64,000 nucleotides of DNA from Saccharothrix saharensis (lineage in GTDB: Bacteria; Actinomycetota; Actinomycetes; Mycobacteriales; Pseudonocardiaceae). The position numbers and the translations under genes are program-made. Location: positions 4,340,001 to 4,404,000 of the forward strand of contig NZ_VFPP01000001.1 in assembly GCF_006716745.1 (NCBI RefSeq). Reading direction: 5' to 3'. A model generated the notes under the pieces. That model had not been told where the DNA came from. It did not search any database and worked only from the letters and a program-made list of their open reading frames with translations. Of the stretch, positions 16,015 through 26,501 are shown piece after piece (position 1 is the first letter of the stretch; every line of letters starts with the position of its first letter).

Positions 16015-18924
16015 GTGTCCGTGCCTCGTTCCGCCCTGCCGGTCTCCACCGCATCGTCGAACGGTGTCGAGGTAGCGGCCGACCTGCACAAACAGGCTTT
16101 CCGGGCGGCGTCGCGCGGCCGTCCGGCGGACGCGGTGACGCTCCTGCGCCGCGCGTTGCGCGCACTGCCGGTGATGTCGCCGACCGTCGAAGCCACCACG
16201 GTCCGCATCCGGATCCTGATCACGTTGTCGTACGGCGAGGCGGAGACGGAGTCGGTCGAGGGCGGACTGGCGCACCTGCGGACGGCGGCCGGGTTGATCG
16301 ACGGGCTGCCCGAGGGGCCGGACGCGGTCGGCCTGCGCGCGATCGTGAAGGACCAGCAGGCCCTGATCCTGCACCGGGCCGGCCGCACGGCCGAGGCCAT
16401 CGCCCTGTACGACGAGTCCGTGCGCCAACTGGAAGCCGGGTGGGCGTCCGGGGCGGTCGGCGCGGCGACCCTGGCCACGGCCCTGATGAACCGGGGTCTG
16501 ACCACCATCGCGTTCGGCCTGCCGGAGGCGGCGGAGCGGGACATGCGCCGCGCGATCGAGCTGGCCGAGGCCGACGACCTGCCGCTGCTGAAGGCGAAGG
16601 CGCTGGGCAACCTGGGCGACATCGCCCACCTGACGGGTGACGTGCCCCGTTCGCTGGCCTACCACGAGCAGGCCGAGCGCGTGTTCCGCCTGCTCGCGCC
16701 CGACCTCGTGCCGCGGACCAGGATCGACCGGGCGCGCGTGATGCTGGCCGCCGGCCTGGCCGACGAGGCCGCCAGGCACCTGGACGAGGCCTTGGTCGTG
16801 CTGCGGCGCCGCCGGGTCGGCCAGGACCTCGCCGAAGCCGAACTGGCCCGCGCCGCCGCCGCCCTGCTGCAAGGCGACCCGACCACCGCCCACCACCTGG
16901 CCGACCAAGCCCAACGCCGCTTCCGCCGCCGCGGCAGCAAGTCGTGGGCCGAACTGGCCGCCCTGATGCGCATGCGCGCCGACTTCACCACCGCCACCAC
17001 CTCGACCCCCGCCGGTCACATCCTCTCGCCCGCCTCCCCACCCACCACCGAGCGCGCTCCACAACCCCCGACCGCGCTCCCGTCCCTCACCATCCCCACC
17101 ACCGCAATCCCCTCCCCCGCCGGCCCCACCACCGCCCTCAGCAGCGCACCCAGCACCTCCGGCACCGAGCGCGCCCCAGCAACCGCGCTCCCGGCCTCCG
17201 GCGCGGAACCGACCAGACCCGCCGCACCCGCGATCCCGTCCGCCGCCGGCCCGGAGCCGGTCGACCCCACCGCACCTCTCGTCCCGGCTCAGGGCCGTCC
17301 CGCGGCGTCACCGACAGCCCCGGCGCGGGTATCGGCGCGGCTCAGCCCGTCCCGCGCGACCCGGCTGGCCGAGCGGCTGACCGCGGTCGGGCTGACCGAC
17401 GAGGCCGCCGTCGCGAGGCTGCTCGCGGTGCGGATGGCGATCCGGCGCGGCGACCTCCCTTCCGCCCGCGCGCTGCTGGCCGAGGTCCCGCCACCGGGCC
17501 CCATCACGCCGATCGACCACCGGATGCTGCTGCGGCTGTGCCGCGCCGAGCTGGCCGTGGCCGAGGGCGAACCGGGGTCGGCGTTGCGCGAAGCCGAGGA
17601 GGGCCTGGCCGAGCTGGGCCGCGTCCGCGACCGGATGGGCGGTCTCGACCTGCTGTGCGGCACCGCCGTGCACGGGCGTGAGCTGGGCGAACTCGCCGTC
17701 GGGCTGGTGCTGGACCACGACGGCGACGCGGAGGCGGCGTTCGACTGGCTGGAGCGGACGCGGGCGCAGGTGTACCGGTACGAGCCGTTGCCGGCGATCG
17801 ACGACCCGGTGCTGGCGCGGCGGGTGGCGCAGTCGCGCTCGTTGACGCGGGCGGTGCAGCAGGCGCGGTTGGACGGCCGGCCGGTGGCGGAGCTGGAGGA
17901 GCGGCTGGACGAGCTGCAGCGCGAGGTGGCACGGCTCGGGTGGCACACGAGCGTGTGGGGCCGGCCGCGGCCGGTGTGCCGGGTGGCCGACGTGCACCCC
18001 GTGTTGAGTGATCGCGCGATGGTGAGCTTCGTGACGCACGGTGACGTGCTGTCGGCGGTGGTGCTGGTGGCGGGCGAGGCGACGTTGGTGCGGCTCGGGC
18101 GTGCGGCCGGGGTGTTCGAGTCGGCGCGGGAGTTGCACGCGGACGTGGACGCGCTCGGCCCGGACCACCTGTCGCCGCTGCTCGCGGCGGCGGTGAGGGC
18201 GTCGGCGGCGCGGCGGGCCGAGCGGTTGGACGAGGCGTTGATCGGGCCGTTGGCCGGGTTGATCGGCGAGCGCGAGCTGGTCGTCGTGCCGACCGGTGAC
18301 CTGTACGCGGTGCCGTGGAACGCCCTGCCGTCCCTGCACGGCCGCCCGATCGTGGTAGCCCCTTCGGCGACCGCGTGGTTGAACGCGCTGTCGACCCGGA
18401 CGTCTGCGCGGCGCGTGGTGCTGGTGGCCGGGCCGAACCTGCCGGAGGTCGTCGGCGAGGTGAGCGACCTCCGCGGGACGTACCCCGATTCAGTGACGGC
18501 GGAAGCGGTGAGTGACGTGCTGGCGTCGTTGAACGGCGCTCGGTTGGCCCACATCGCGGCGCACGGCGAGCACGTCGCCGACAACGCCCTGTTCTCCCGC
18601 CTGGAACTGGTCGACGGGCCGCTGTTCGCCCATGAGACCGCCCGCCTCCCCGTCGCGCCCGAACGAGTGATCCTGGCCGCGTGCTCGCTGGCGCTGAGTC
18701 ACATCCGGCCGGGCGACGAAGCCCTGGGCTTCGCCGGCGCGCTGCTGGCGAGCGGCTCGCGCACCGTCGTCGCCGCCGTGAACCAGGTGGGCGACCGGGC
18801 CGCCGCCCTGGCGATGGGGACGTTCCACAAACTCCTGTCGGACGGCAAACCGCTGTCCCACGCCCTCGCCGAAGCCACTGCGGCGGACCCGTTGCGTCGC
18901 CCATTCGTGTGTTTTGGCGCCTGA
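16015..18924 (+). CDS. TPR-CHAT protease-like protein
   Basis: 969 residues. Residues ~20-320 are tetratricopeptide-like helical repeats (LHKQAFRAASRGRPADAVTLLRRAL, ALGNLGDIAHLTGDVPRSLAYHEQAERVF). Residues ~330-450 form a low-complexity Pro/Thr/Ala linker with two near-copies of TERAPxxxTALP. A second helical region follows, then a CHAT (caspase-HetF-associated) domain in the last ~300 residues. The catalytic dyad is intact: H850 in HIAAHGEH and C890 in LAACSLA. CHAT domains are caspase-fold cysteine proteases. It is third in a sigma factor / beta-domain protein / CHAT row, 95 bases after the second gene. No membrane segment. Likely regulated self-cleaving or target-cleaving protease; target unknown. 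Confidence 0.93.
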   Translation: MSVPRSALPVSTASSNGVEVAADLHKQAFRAASRGRPADAVTLLRRALRALPVMSPTVEATTVRIRILITLSYGEAETESVEGGLAHLRTAAGLIDGLPEGPDAVGLRAIVKDQQALILHRAGRTAEAIALYDESVRQLEAGWASGAVGAATLATALMNRGLTTIAFGLPEAAERDMRRAIELAEADDLPLLKAKALGNLGDIAHLTGDVPRSLAYHEQAERVFRLLAPDLVPRTRIDRARVMLAAGLADEAARHLDEALVVLRRRRVGQDLAEAELARAAAALLQGDPTTAHHLADQAQRRFRRRGSKSWAELAALMRMRADFTTATTSTPAGHILSPASPPTTERAPQPPTALPSLTIPTTAIPSPAGPTTALSSAPSTSGTERAPATALPASGAEPTRPAAPAIPSAAGPEPVDPTAPLVPAQGRPAASPTAPARVSARLSPSRATRLAERLTAVGLTDEAAVARLLAVRMAIRRGDLPSARALLAEVPPPGPITPIDHRMLLRLCRAELAVAEGEPGSALREAEEGLAELGRVRDRMGGLDLLCGTAVHGRELGELAVGLVLDHDGDAEAAFDWLERTRAQVYRYEPLPAIDDPVLARRVAQSRSLTRAVQQARLDGRPVAELEERLDELQREVARLGWHTSVWGRPRPVCRVADVHPVLSDRAMVSFVTHGDVLSAVVLVAGEATLVRLGRAAGVFESARELHADVDALGPDHLSPLLAAAVRASAARRAERLDEALIGPLAGLIGERELVVVPTGDLYAVPWNALPSLHGRPIVVAPSATAWLNALSTRTSARRVVLVAGPNLPEVVGEVSDLRGTYPDSVTAEAVSDVLASLNGARLAHIAAHGEHVADNALFSRLELVDGPLFAHETARLPVAPERVILAACSLALSHIRPGDEALGFAGALLASGSRTVVAAVNQVGDRAAALAMGTFHKLLSDGKPLSHALAEATAADPLRRPFVCFGA

Positions 18925-18970
18925 ACTTTGTGCAACCACCACCCCACACGTCCGAGCGAATTCCCGATCC

Positions 18971-19750
18971 CTAAAAGGTTCCCGACAACGCCCACGCCTG
19001 ACTCACCGCAACCGTGTGCGTGGCGAATCCCGACTCGGTCGCGACGTGCAGCAGGAAGCCCGTCGGCTCGGCCAGATGTCCGGTCTGCCGGTCGGCGCGC
19101 AGGGTCAACGACGTCTGGCGGTACGTGCTCGGCGCGACGGACACCACCGTTCCCGCGAACGGCACGCTGATCGCCCGGTGCACGTGCCCGGCCAGCACCC
19201 GGGCGACGTTGCCGTGCTTCCCGAGCACTTCACCCAACGCCGGCCCGTCCTCCAGCCGCATGCCGTCGAGCAACGGAATCCCGACCGCCACCGGCGGGTG
19301 GTGCAGGCAGACGAAGGCCGGCACGTCGGGCCGCCGCCCGAGCACGTCGTCGAGCCACGCCAACTGCTCTTCGCCGACCAACCCGGCCGGCCCGTCCGGC
19401 CGCCAGGAATCCAACGCCACCACCGTGAACCCCTCGTGGTCGACCGCGTAGTGCGCGGATTCCCCACCACCGAGCAACCCGGTCCCCCGGAACACCTCGA
19501 CCAACGCCGCCGGATCGTCGTGGTTGCCGGTCACCAGGTGCAGGGGCAGCGGGAACGCCCCCACCAACTCCCGCAACTGCGCATAGGCCTCGACCCGACC
19601 GTGCTCGACCAGGTCCCCGGTGATCACCACGCAATCCGGCCGCGGATCCACCGCCAACACCCTGCCCAACGCCAACCGCAACAACGCCGCCGGCTCAGCC
19701 GCCAACGCATCGGTCCGCAAGTGCGGGTCGCTCAGGTGCGCGATGAGCAC
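18971..19750 (-). CDS. metallophosphoesterase, CpdA-like cyclic nucleotide phosphodiesterase
   Basis: 259 residues from GTG 19750 (GGAG eleven bases upstream). All calcineurin-like metal motifs are present: HLSDPHL at the N-terminus, CVVITGDLVEHG, LVTGNHDD, CLHHPP and AGHVHRA. This spacing is that of class III cAMP phosphodiesterases (CpdA, Rv0805). Substrate could also be another phosphodiester. The reading frame stays open to 20002, but upstream of 19750 the composition is unlike a gene and covers repeat copy C. It ends 46 bases from the convergent CHAT gene with no visible terminator. Confidence 0.9.
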   Translation of the reverse strand: MLIAHLSDPHLRTDALAAEPAALLRLALGRVLAVDPRPDCVVITGDLVEHGRVEAYAQLRELVGAFPLPLHLVTGNHDDPAALVEVFRGTGLLGGGESAHYAVDHEGFTVVALDSWRPDGPAGLVGEEQLAWLDDVLGRRPDVPAFVCLHHPPVAVGIPLLDGMRLEDGPALGEVLGKHGNVARVLAGHVHRAISVPFAGTVVSVAPSTYRQTSLTLRADRQTGHLAEPTGFLLHVATESGFATHTVAVSQAWALSGTF

Positions 19751-20133
19751 GTGCCCACTCCAGTCCTCGACGCCAACCACCAACCCGTCCAGCGTGGCCG
19801 CACGCACTCCGCCAGTCGACCGAAATCCCACCCCGCCGCTCTTGCCGCCCCGGCTACCACCGACCCCGCACCCAGCCACGGCTGCGCCCCCGGCGCCACA
19901 ACGATCCCCGCCGCCCCTGCCGACTCGCACAGCGCCCGCAGCGGCAGCGATGCGCCGGCAGCCGAACGCGGTGCCGGTGTTCCGCGGCGGCCGACAACCC
20001 ACGGGATGGGGCGGGTGGTTGAGGGGCGCCGTCTCGTTCTAACCGAGGGGCGGTAACAGCGTTTCCGTACATGTGCGGGCGAATCTCACCCGATCGTGTT
20101 CGGCGAGATCCTTTCGCCGCAGGTCAGAACGGT
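19751..20133. other. non-coding stretch between groEL terminator and phosphodiesterase gene
   Basis: About 380 bases. Its right part is repeat copy C (19998-20096). The rest is Pro/Arg-coding-like low complexity in all frames with no start plus ribosome site that I would accept. A promoter for the phosphodiesterase gene should lie here but is not obvious. Confidence 0.5.
19998..20096 (-). repeat. dispersed ~100-bp repeat, copy C
   Basis: Read on the minus strand: CGATCGGGTGA, then ATG TAC GGA AAC GCT GTT ACC, then CCTCGGTTAGAACGAGACGGC, then CCTCAACCACCC. Matches copies A (27522) and B (32060) along its length. Could encode a short peptide beginning MYGNAVTAPRLERDGAPQPP. Lies downstream of groEL in the same orientation. 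Confidence 0.75.
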
Positions 20134-20170
20134 GAAGGGCCCGGTTCACCAGTGGTGAACCGGGCCCTTC
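20134..20170 (-). terminator. intrinsic terminator after groEL
   Basis: 17-bp perfect stem (20134-20150 with 20154-20170), three-base loop AGT; arms GAAGGGCCCGGTTCACC and complement. 43 bases downstream of the groEL stop. Confidence 0.88.
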
Positions 20171-20212
20171 GCGACTTCAGCCGATCGGCCTTCGGTCAGA
20201 TGACCTGGCCGA

Positions 20213-22042
<1,830 letters not shown>

Positions 22043-22051
22043 AAGAGCTGG

Positions 22052-23296
22052 TCAGCGGGACGTGCGCACGGGCACGCTGGTGGGCAGCGGTTTGCCGCTG
22101 GTCGTGCCCCCGACCTCGATGGACTGGCTGGCGCCGCCGCTGCCACCCTGTCGCGGAGGTTCATCCTTCGGCGTGAGGATCACCACGAGGATGACGATGA
22201 GCACGATCGCCACCGCGCCCGCGACCACGGGCGCGAACCACGCGGGCCGGGACTTGCCGGTGGTGGTGAACGCGCTGGCGCCGACCTGGGCGGGTGGGCG
22301 CAGCCGCACGGGGTCCTGCAGGAACCCGGGTTGTTGCTGCTGGTAGGGCGGCCGGTACTGGCCCGGCTGCGGCTGTTGCTGCTGCGCCACGGGCACGCCG
22401 CCGGTCTGCGGCCCCATCGGCACGGGCCCGGAGTCGGCGCGGCGCGGCGGCGGCGAGCCCTGGACCGCGCCGGACAACGCCGCCCGCGCCGCGGCGATCA
22501 GCTCGACGCACGAGCCGTACCGCTGGTTGGGGTCCTTGGCGGTGCCCTTGCGCAGCACGTCGTCGATCGCGGGCGGCAGCGACACCATCGAGGTCAACGA
22601 CGGGATCTCCGCGCCGAGGTGGCCCTGGATGACGTCCTGCACGCCACCCTGGAACGGCGGCCGGCCGGACAGGCACGCGAACACCATGCACGCGAGCGCG
22701 TACTGGTCGGTGCGGCCGTCGAGCGGTTCGCCGCGCAGGTGCTCGGGCGCGGCGTAGGTGGGTGAGCCGAGGAAGTCGCCGGTGCGGGTGCGGTGCCCGG
22801 TGGCGCCGCGCCGGGTCAGGCCGAAGTCGGCCAGGTAGACGTGCTCCCCCGCGGCTTCCTTGGTGGTGACCAGCACGTTCGCCGGTTTGACGTCGAGGTG
22901 GACGAGCCCCTTGCCGTGCAGCATGTCGAGCGCTTCGGCGACCTGGCCGAGCAGCGCGAGGGTGCGCGCGGGCGAGAGCGGGCCGTCCTTGATGTGCGAG
23001 GCGAGGTCCTGGCCGTCGACCAGCCGCATGGCGATGTAGAGCAGCCCGTCGACCTCGTCGAAGTCGTAGAGCGGCACGATGTTGGCGTGGTCGATCGCCG
23101 AGGTGTTGCGCGCCTCGTCGACGAACCGCTCCCGGAACTCCGCGTCGGCGGTGAGGTGCTCGCCGATGACCTTCAGCGCGACCTTGCGACCGAGCCTGAC
23201 GTCCGTGGCCTTGTAGGTCACGCTCATGCCACCGCGGCCGAGCACCCCGTCGATCCGGTAGTGGCCCAGCCGTCGCCCGCTCAGGTCCTCCGACAC
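22052..23296 (-). CDS. membrane-anchored serine/threonine protein kinase
   Basis: 414 residues. Kinase domain in the first ~275: glycine loop GRGGMSVTYKATD, catalytic lysine VALKVI, activation DFG in YLADFGLT, APE in YAAPEHL, Hanks subdomain IX DQYALACMVF. The catalytic loop reads HLDVKPANV, with leucine in place of the arginine of HRD, so this is a non-RD kinase. A Pro/Gln-rich linker (QQQQPQPGQYRPPYQQQQP) leads to a single membrane helix AGAVAIVLIVILVVIL and a ~35-residue extracellular tail without PASTA repeats. Start: GTG 23296 (VSEDLSGRRLGHYRIDGVLG); a TTG at 23347 is possible. It sits behind groEL but is separated by the CIRCE region, so is not co-regulated. Confidence 0.93.
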   Translation of the reverse strand: MSEDLSGRRLGHYRIDGVLGRGGMSVTYKATDVRLGRKVALKVIGEHLTADAEFRERFVDEARNTSAIDHANIVPLYDFDEVDGLLYIAMRLVDGQDLASHIKDGPLSPARTLALLGQVAEALDMLHGKGLVHLDVKPANVLVTTKEAAGEHVYLADFGLTRRGATGHRTRTGDFLGSPTYAAPEHLRGEPLDGRTDQYALACMVFACLSGRPPFQGGVQDVIQGHLGAEIPSLTSMVSLPPAIDDVLRKGTAKDPNQRYGSCVELIAAARAALSGAVQGSPPPRRADSGPVPMGPQTGGVPVAQQQQPQPGQYRPPYQQQQPGFLQDPVRLRPPAQVGASAFTTTGKSRPAWFAPVVAGAVAIVLIVILVVILTPKDEPPRQGGSGGASQSIEVGGTTSGKPLPTSVPVRTSR

Positions 23297-23365
23297 GCGA
23301 CGGAGCCTAACGTCCGCGTACAGGGGGCCACAGGGGGTTCCCGCCAAACGGACCAGGGGAAGGCG

Positions 23366-23393
23366 GCCCGACCCGCCGCGTGGCGGGTCGGGC
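23366..23393. terminator. terminator hairpin after cspA
   Basis: 12-bp stem GCCCGACCCGCC / GGCGGGTCGGGC, loop GCGT, five bases beyond the cold-shock gene stop. Confidence 0.8.
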
Positions 23394-23398
23394 GGAGG

Positions 23399-23605
23399 TC
23401 ACGATGCCTTCCGCACGTCCGATGCCTGGCTGCGGCCGTCACGCCCCGCCTGGATCTCGAACTCCACGCGGTCGCCCTCGGCCAGCGTCCGGAAGCCTTC
23501 CATCTGGATCGCCGAGTAGTGCACGAACACATCCGGCCCGCCGTCGGCCGCGATGAATCCGTAGCCCTTCTCCGAGTTGAACCACTTGACCGTGCCGACA
23601 GCCAA
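23399..23605 (-). CDS. cspA: cold-shock protein, CspA family
   Basis: 68 residues, the standard CspA length, if started at the TTG at 23605. That start has AAGGAGG five bases upstream and gives [21 protein letters not shown]1 KGYGFI and RNP2 VFVHY are intact. It binds single-stranded nucleic acid and acts as an RNA chaperone. The longer ORF to 23644 would add residues absent from the family. Followed by a terminator hairpin. Confidence 0.95.
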   Translation of the reverse strand: MAVGTVKWFNSEKGYGFIAADGGPDVFVHYSAIQMEGFRTLAEGDRVEFEIQAGRDGRSQASDVRKAS

Positions 23606-23685
23606 GACGTCCTCCTTCGAGAAATACCTTGAGCAAACCGCCACGCTAGAGGCACGAGGGGGTTCGCCGATACCTCCTTATGGAG

Positions 23686-24330
23686 TCATGAGCGGACGCT
23701 GAATCCGTTGTCGCGCAACCAACTGACGAGTCCGCGCGGGCTGCGGGTCCGGGTGAGCACGAGACCGGGTCCGGCGAAGTCCAGGACGAGCCCTTCGCCA
23801 TTCCGCACGGATTGGGGCGCGTCCGGGGAAACGGCCCGCAGCCGGCACTGCACGGTGTCGGCGAACGCCACGACGTGGCCGCTCGCGACGGTGACCAGCT
23901 CGCCGGGTTCGAGGGTGACCACGTCGAGCGTGCCGTAGCAGCTGAGCACGACCGGGCCGGTGCCGAAGGCGTAGGCCAGGAAGCCGTGGTCGCCGCCGTG
24001 CAGCGCGCGCACGGGCGGCGCGGCCGGGTCGAGGTGGGCGGTGGCGGCGCAGGCGAGCCAGCTGTCGCGGGCGACGCACCAGCCGGTGGTGGTGTCGAGG
24101 TCGAGCACGTGCAGGTCCCCGGGCAGGGGTGGCGCGACGTCCACCCAGCCGCCTTCGGGGCCCGCGGTGCACCGGGCGGCGTGGACGCCGGGCGACTTGG
24201 TGCGGCCGTCGACGGCGACGCCGTAGCTGGTCGCGAGCACGGCGGAGCGCTCGACCACCACCGGCTCACCGGGTGCCAGGACGAGTCGTGCCACCCCGAA
24301 GGTGGGGGTGTGGCGGGTCCGGACCTGCAA
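23686..24330 (-). CDS. AIM24 family (TIGR00266-like) protein
   Basis: 214 residues, starting at TTG 24330 with GGGGGAAAG just upstream, giving the family N-terminus LQVRTRHTPTFGVARLVLAPGEPV. Further family features: ATSYGVAVDG, GEGLVLDFAGPGLVLTRTRS near the C-terminus. AIM24 proteins are beta-helical; bacterial function is not established. Divergent from moeA with 63 bases between the start codons. The reading frame remains open far upstream, antisense to moeA and psd, which is a shadow. Confidence 0.87.
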   Translation of the reverse strand: MQVRTRHTPTFGVARLVLAPGEPVVVERSAVLATSYGVAVDGRTKSPGVHAARCTAGPEGGWVDVAPPLPGDLHVLDLDTTTGWCVARDSWLACAATAHLDPAAPPVRALHGGDHGFLAYAFGTGPVVLSCYGTLDVVTLEPGELVTVASGHVVAFADTVQCRLRAVSPDAPQSVRNGEGLVLDFAGPGLVLTRTRSPRGLVSWLRDNGFSVRS

Positions 24331-24393
24331 CTTTCCCCCTGTCGTGATCAGCCGGTTGGAGCAGTCTGCCACGGGCGCGGCAGGATGTGGCGC

Positions 24394-25599
24394 GTGTCGA
24401 ACGCGCTGACCCGAGTCGCTGATCACAAGGCCCGCGTCGCCGGGTTGGTCGGAATGATGCCCGTGGTGGACCTGCCGGTGGCCGACTGCCTGGGTCTGGT
24501 GCTGGCGGAGGACGTGGTCGCGGGGGTGCCGCTGCCGCCGTTCGACAACTCGGCGATGGACGGTTACGCGGTCCGCGCGGCCGACGTGGCGGCGGTGCCG
24601 GTCCGGTTGCCGGTGGTGGAGGACATCCCGGCGGGCCGGACGGCGGTGGGGCCGTTGGCGCCGGGCACGGCGCACCGGATCATGACGGGCGCGCCGGTGC
24701 CGTCGGGCGCGGACGCCGTGGTGCAGGTGGAGTGGACCGACGGCGGCACGTCGGAGGTGCGGGTCGACCGGCCGGTGGTGGTGGGTCAGAACGTGCGGAA
24801 GATGGCCGACGACGTGGCCGTGGGCACCACGGTGCTGGACGCGGGCGTGGTGCTCGGTCCGGCGCAGCTCGGGTTGGCGGCGGCGCTGGGGTTCGGGTCG
24901 CTGCCGGTGCGGCGCAGGCCGCGGGTGCTGGTGCTGTCGACGGGGTCGGAGCTGGTGGGGCCCGGGGTGGCGCTGGAGCCGGGGCAGATCTACGAGTCGA
25001 ACGGCGTGATGCTGGCCGCGGCGGTGCGCGAGGCGGGCGGCGAGGCGGAGCTGCTGCGGTTCGTGCCCGACGACGTCGAGCAGTTCCACGCGGCGATCGC
25101 GCCCCGGTTGGGGTCGGTGGACCTGCTGCTGACGTCGGGTGGCGTGAGCGCGGGCGCGTACGAGGTGGTGAAGGACGCGTTCACCGGGCGCGGGGTGGAG
25201 TTCACGAAGGTCGCGATGCAGCCGGGCGGGCCGCAGGGCGCGGGCCGCTACCAGGGGGTGGCGGTGGCGACGCTGCCCGGGAACCCGGTGAGCGCGCAGG
25301 TGTCGTTCGAGGTGTTCATCCGGCCGGCGCTGCGGGCGGCGATGGGGTTCGCGCAGGTGGAGCGGCCGGTGGCGACGGCCACGTTGAGCGCGCCGGTGAC
25401 GTCGCCGGCGGGGCGCACGCAGTTCCGGCGCGGCGCGTACGACCCGGAGTCGGGGCGGGTGGTGACGCCCGTGGGCGGGCCGGGGTCGCACCTGCTGTCG
25501 GCGTTGGCGATCAGCAACTGCCTGATCGAGGTGCCGGAGGACGTCACGGAGCTCGCGGCGGGCGCCCGGGTCGCCGTCCGCCTCTTGCACGGAGAGTGA
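24394..25599 (+). CDS. moeA: molybdopterin molybdotransferase MoeA
   Basis: 401 residues. N-terminal MoeA domain with PLPPFDNSAMDGYAVRA, then RIMTGAPVPSGADAVVQVE; MoCF-binding domain with RRPRVLVLSTGSELVGPG, YESNGVMLAAAVRE and LLTSGGVSAGAYEVVKDAF, and LPGNPVSAQVSFEVFIRP. It inserts molybdate into adenylated molybdopterin to finish the cofactor, which the hydroxylase at 2.7-6.7 kb would use. Start: GTG 24394 has AGGA eight bases ahead; an ATG at 24385 is in frame and also possible. Confidence 0.95.
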   Translation: MSNALTRVADHKARVAGLVGMMPVVDLPVADCLGLVLAEDVVAGVPLPPFDNSAMDGYAVRAADVAAVPVRLPVVEDIPAGRTAVGPLAPGTAHRIMTGAPVPSGADAVVQVEWTDGGTSEVRVDRPVVVGQNVRKMADDVAVGTTVLDAGVVLGPAQLGLAAALGFGSLPVRRRPRVLVLSTGSELVGPGVALEPGQIYESNGVMLAAAVREAGGEAELLRFVPDDVEQFHAAIAPRLGSVDLLLTSGGVSAGAYEVVKDAFTGRGVEFTKVAMQPGGPQGAGRYQGVAVATLPGNPVSAQVSFEVFIRPALRAAMGFAQVERPVATATLSAPVTSPAGRTQFRRGAYDPESGRVVTPVGGPGSHLLSALAISNCLIEVPEDVTELAAGARVAVRLLHGE

Positions 25600-25620
25600 C
25601 ATCGGGTTGACCGTCCGACA

Positions 25621-25709
25621 TTGAAGGCGGGTGTGACGCGGCTTACACTTGGGATGATCGGAGCTCCGGCCGGTCCGTGCGTTCGTCGGGGGACGCACGG
25701 GCGGGCCGG
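25621..25709 (+). promoter_or_regulatory. psd promoter and leader hairpin
   Basis: TTGAAG (25621-25626), 17-base spacer, TACACT (25644-25649). Transcripts would begin near 25656 and immediately carry a branched stem: CCGGCC 25666-25671 with GGCCGG 25704-25709, and CCGTGCGT 25675-25682 with ACGCACGG 25693-25700. The hairpin could set mRNA stability; no known riboswitch matches. Confidence 0.55.
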
Positions 25710-25774
25710 ACGCGCTCCGGCGCAAACGCGTAGCGTGTGGCGGGCCGGAAGCACTGCCCTGACACGGAAGAGCC

Positions 25775-26497
25775 ATGACCGTCGATCGCGACAAGCACAG
25801 TGGTGCCGTCTCCCACTTCCTCGAGCTCGCCCGGGGGATCGTCCCCCCGATGCACCCCGCGGGCCGTCCCTTCGTCGCGGGCGCTGCCGTCGCGACACTG
25901 CTGCTGCGCCGGTACTCCAAGCGCGCCGGTGTCGTCGGAGGCCTGCTGACCGCGTGGGTCGCGTGGTTCTTCCGCGAACCCAAGCGCACCACGCCCACCC
26001 GCCCCGACCTCGCGGTCGCGCCCGCCGACGGCACCGTGTCGCACGTGGTCGAGGCCGTGCCGCCGCACGAGCTCGGGCTCGGTTCCGCGCCGATGACGCG
26101 GATCAGCGTGTTCCTGTCGGTGTTCGACGTGCACGTGCAGCGCGTGCCCGTGACCGGCCTGGTGCGGCAGGTGTCGTACCGGCCCGGCAAGTTCCTGTCC
26201 GCCGACCTGGACAAGGCCAGCGAGGACAACGAGCGCAACACGGTGTGGCTGACCACGCCGTCCGGGCACGACGTGGTGGTCGTGCAGATCGCGGGCCTGG
26301 TGGCGCGGCGGATCGTGTGCGAGGTCGCCGAGGGCGACAAGGTCGCGGTCGGGCAGACCTACGGCCTGATCCGGTTCGGCTCGCGGGTCGACCTGTACGT
26401 GCCGACCGGCAGCCGCGTGCTGGTGGAAGCCGGGCAGCGCACGATCGGCGGCGAGACCGTGCTCGCCGAGCTGCCCCCGTCCTCGTCGGAGGGCTGA
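25775..26497 (+). CDS. psd: phosphatidylserine decarboxylase proenzyme
   Basis: 240 residues, the short archaeal/actinobacterial type. An N-terminal hydrophobic segment (FVAGAAVATLLLRRY, GVVGGLLTAWVAWFF) anchors it to the membrane. APADGTVSHVVE, FLSVFDVHVQRVPVTG and the cleavage motif RFGSRVDLYVP are present; autocleavage between Gly and Ser would generate the pyruvoyl group. It converts phosphatidylserine to phosphatidylethanolamine. pssA follows after four bases, so substrate supply and use are in one operon. Confidence 0.96.
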   Translation: MTVDRDKHSGAVSHFLELARGIVPPMHPAGRPFVAGAAVATLLLRRYSKRAGVVGGLLTAWVAWFFREPKRTTPTRPDLAVAPADGTVSHVVEAVPPHELGLGSAPMTRISVFLSVFDVHVQRVPVTGLVRQVSYRPGKFLSADLDKASEDNERNTVWLTTPSGHDVVVVQIAGLVARRIVCEVAEGDKVAVGQTYGLIRFGSRVDLYVPTGSRVLVEAGQRTIGGETVLAELPPSSSEG

Positions 26498-26501
26498 GCC
26501 G

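Noticed and set aside
23686..26340. 884-codon open frame antisense to moeA and psd
   Set aside because: Only its last ~214 codons look like protein (AIM24); the rest is the mirror of genes with strong codon bias.
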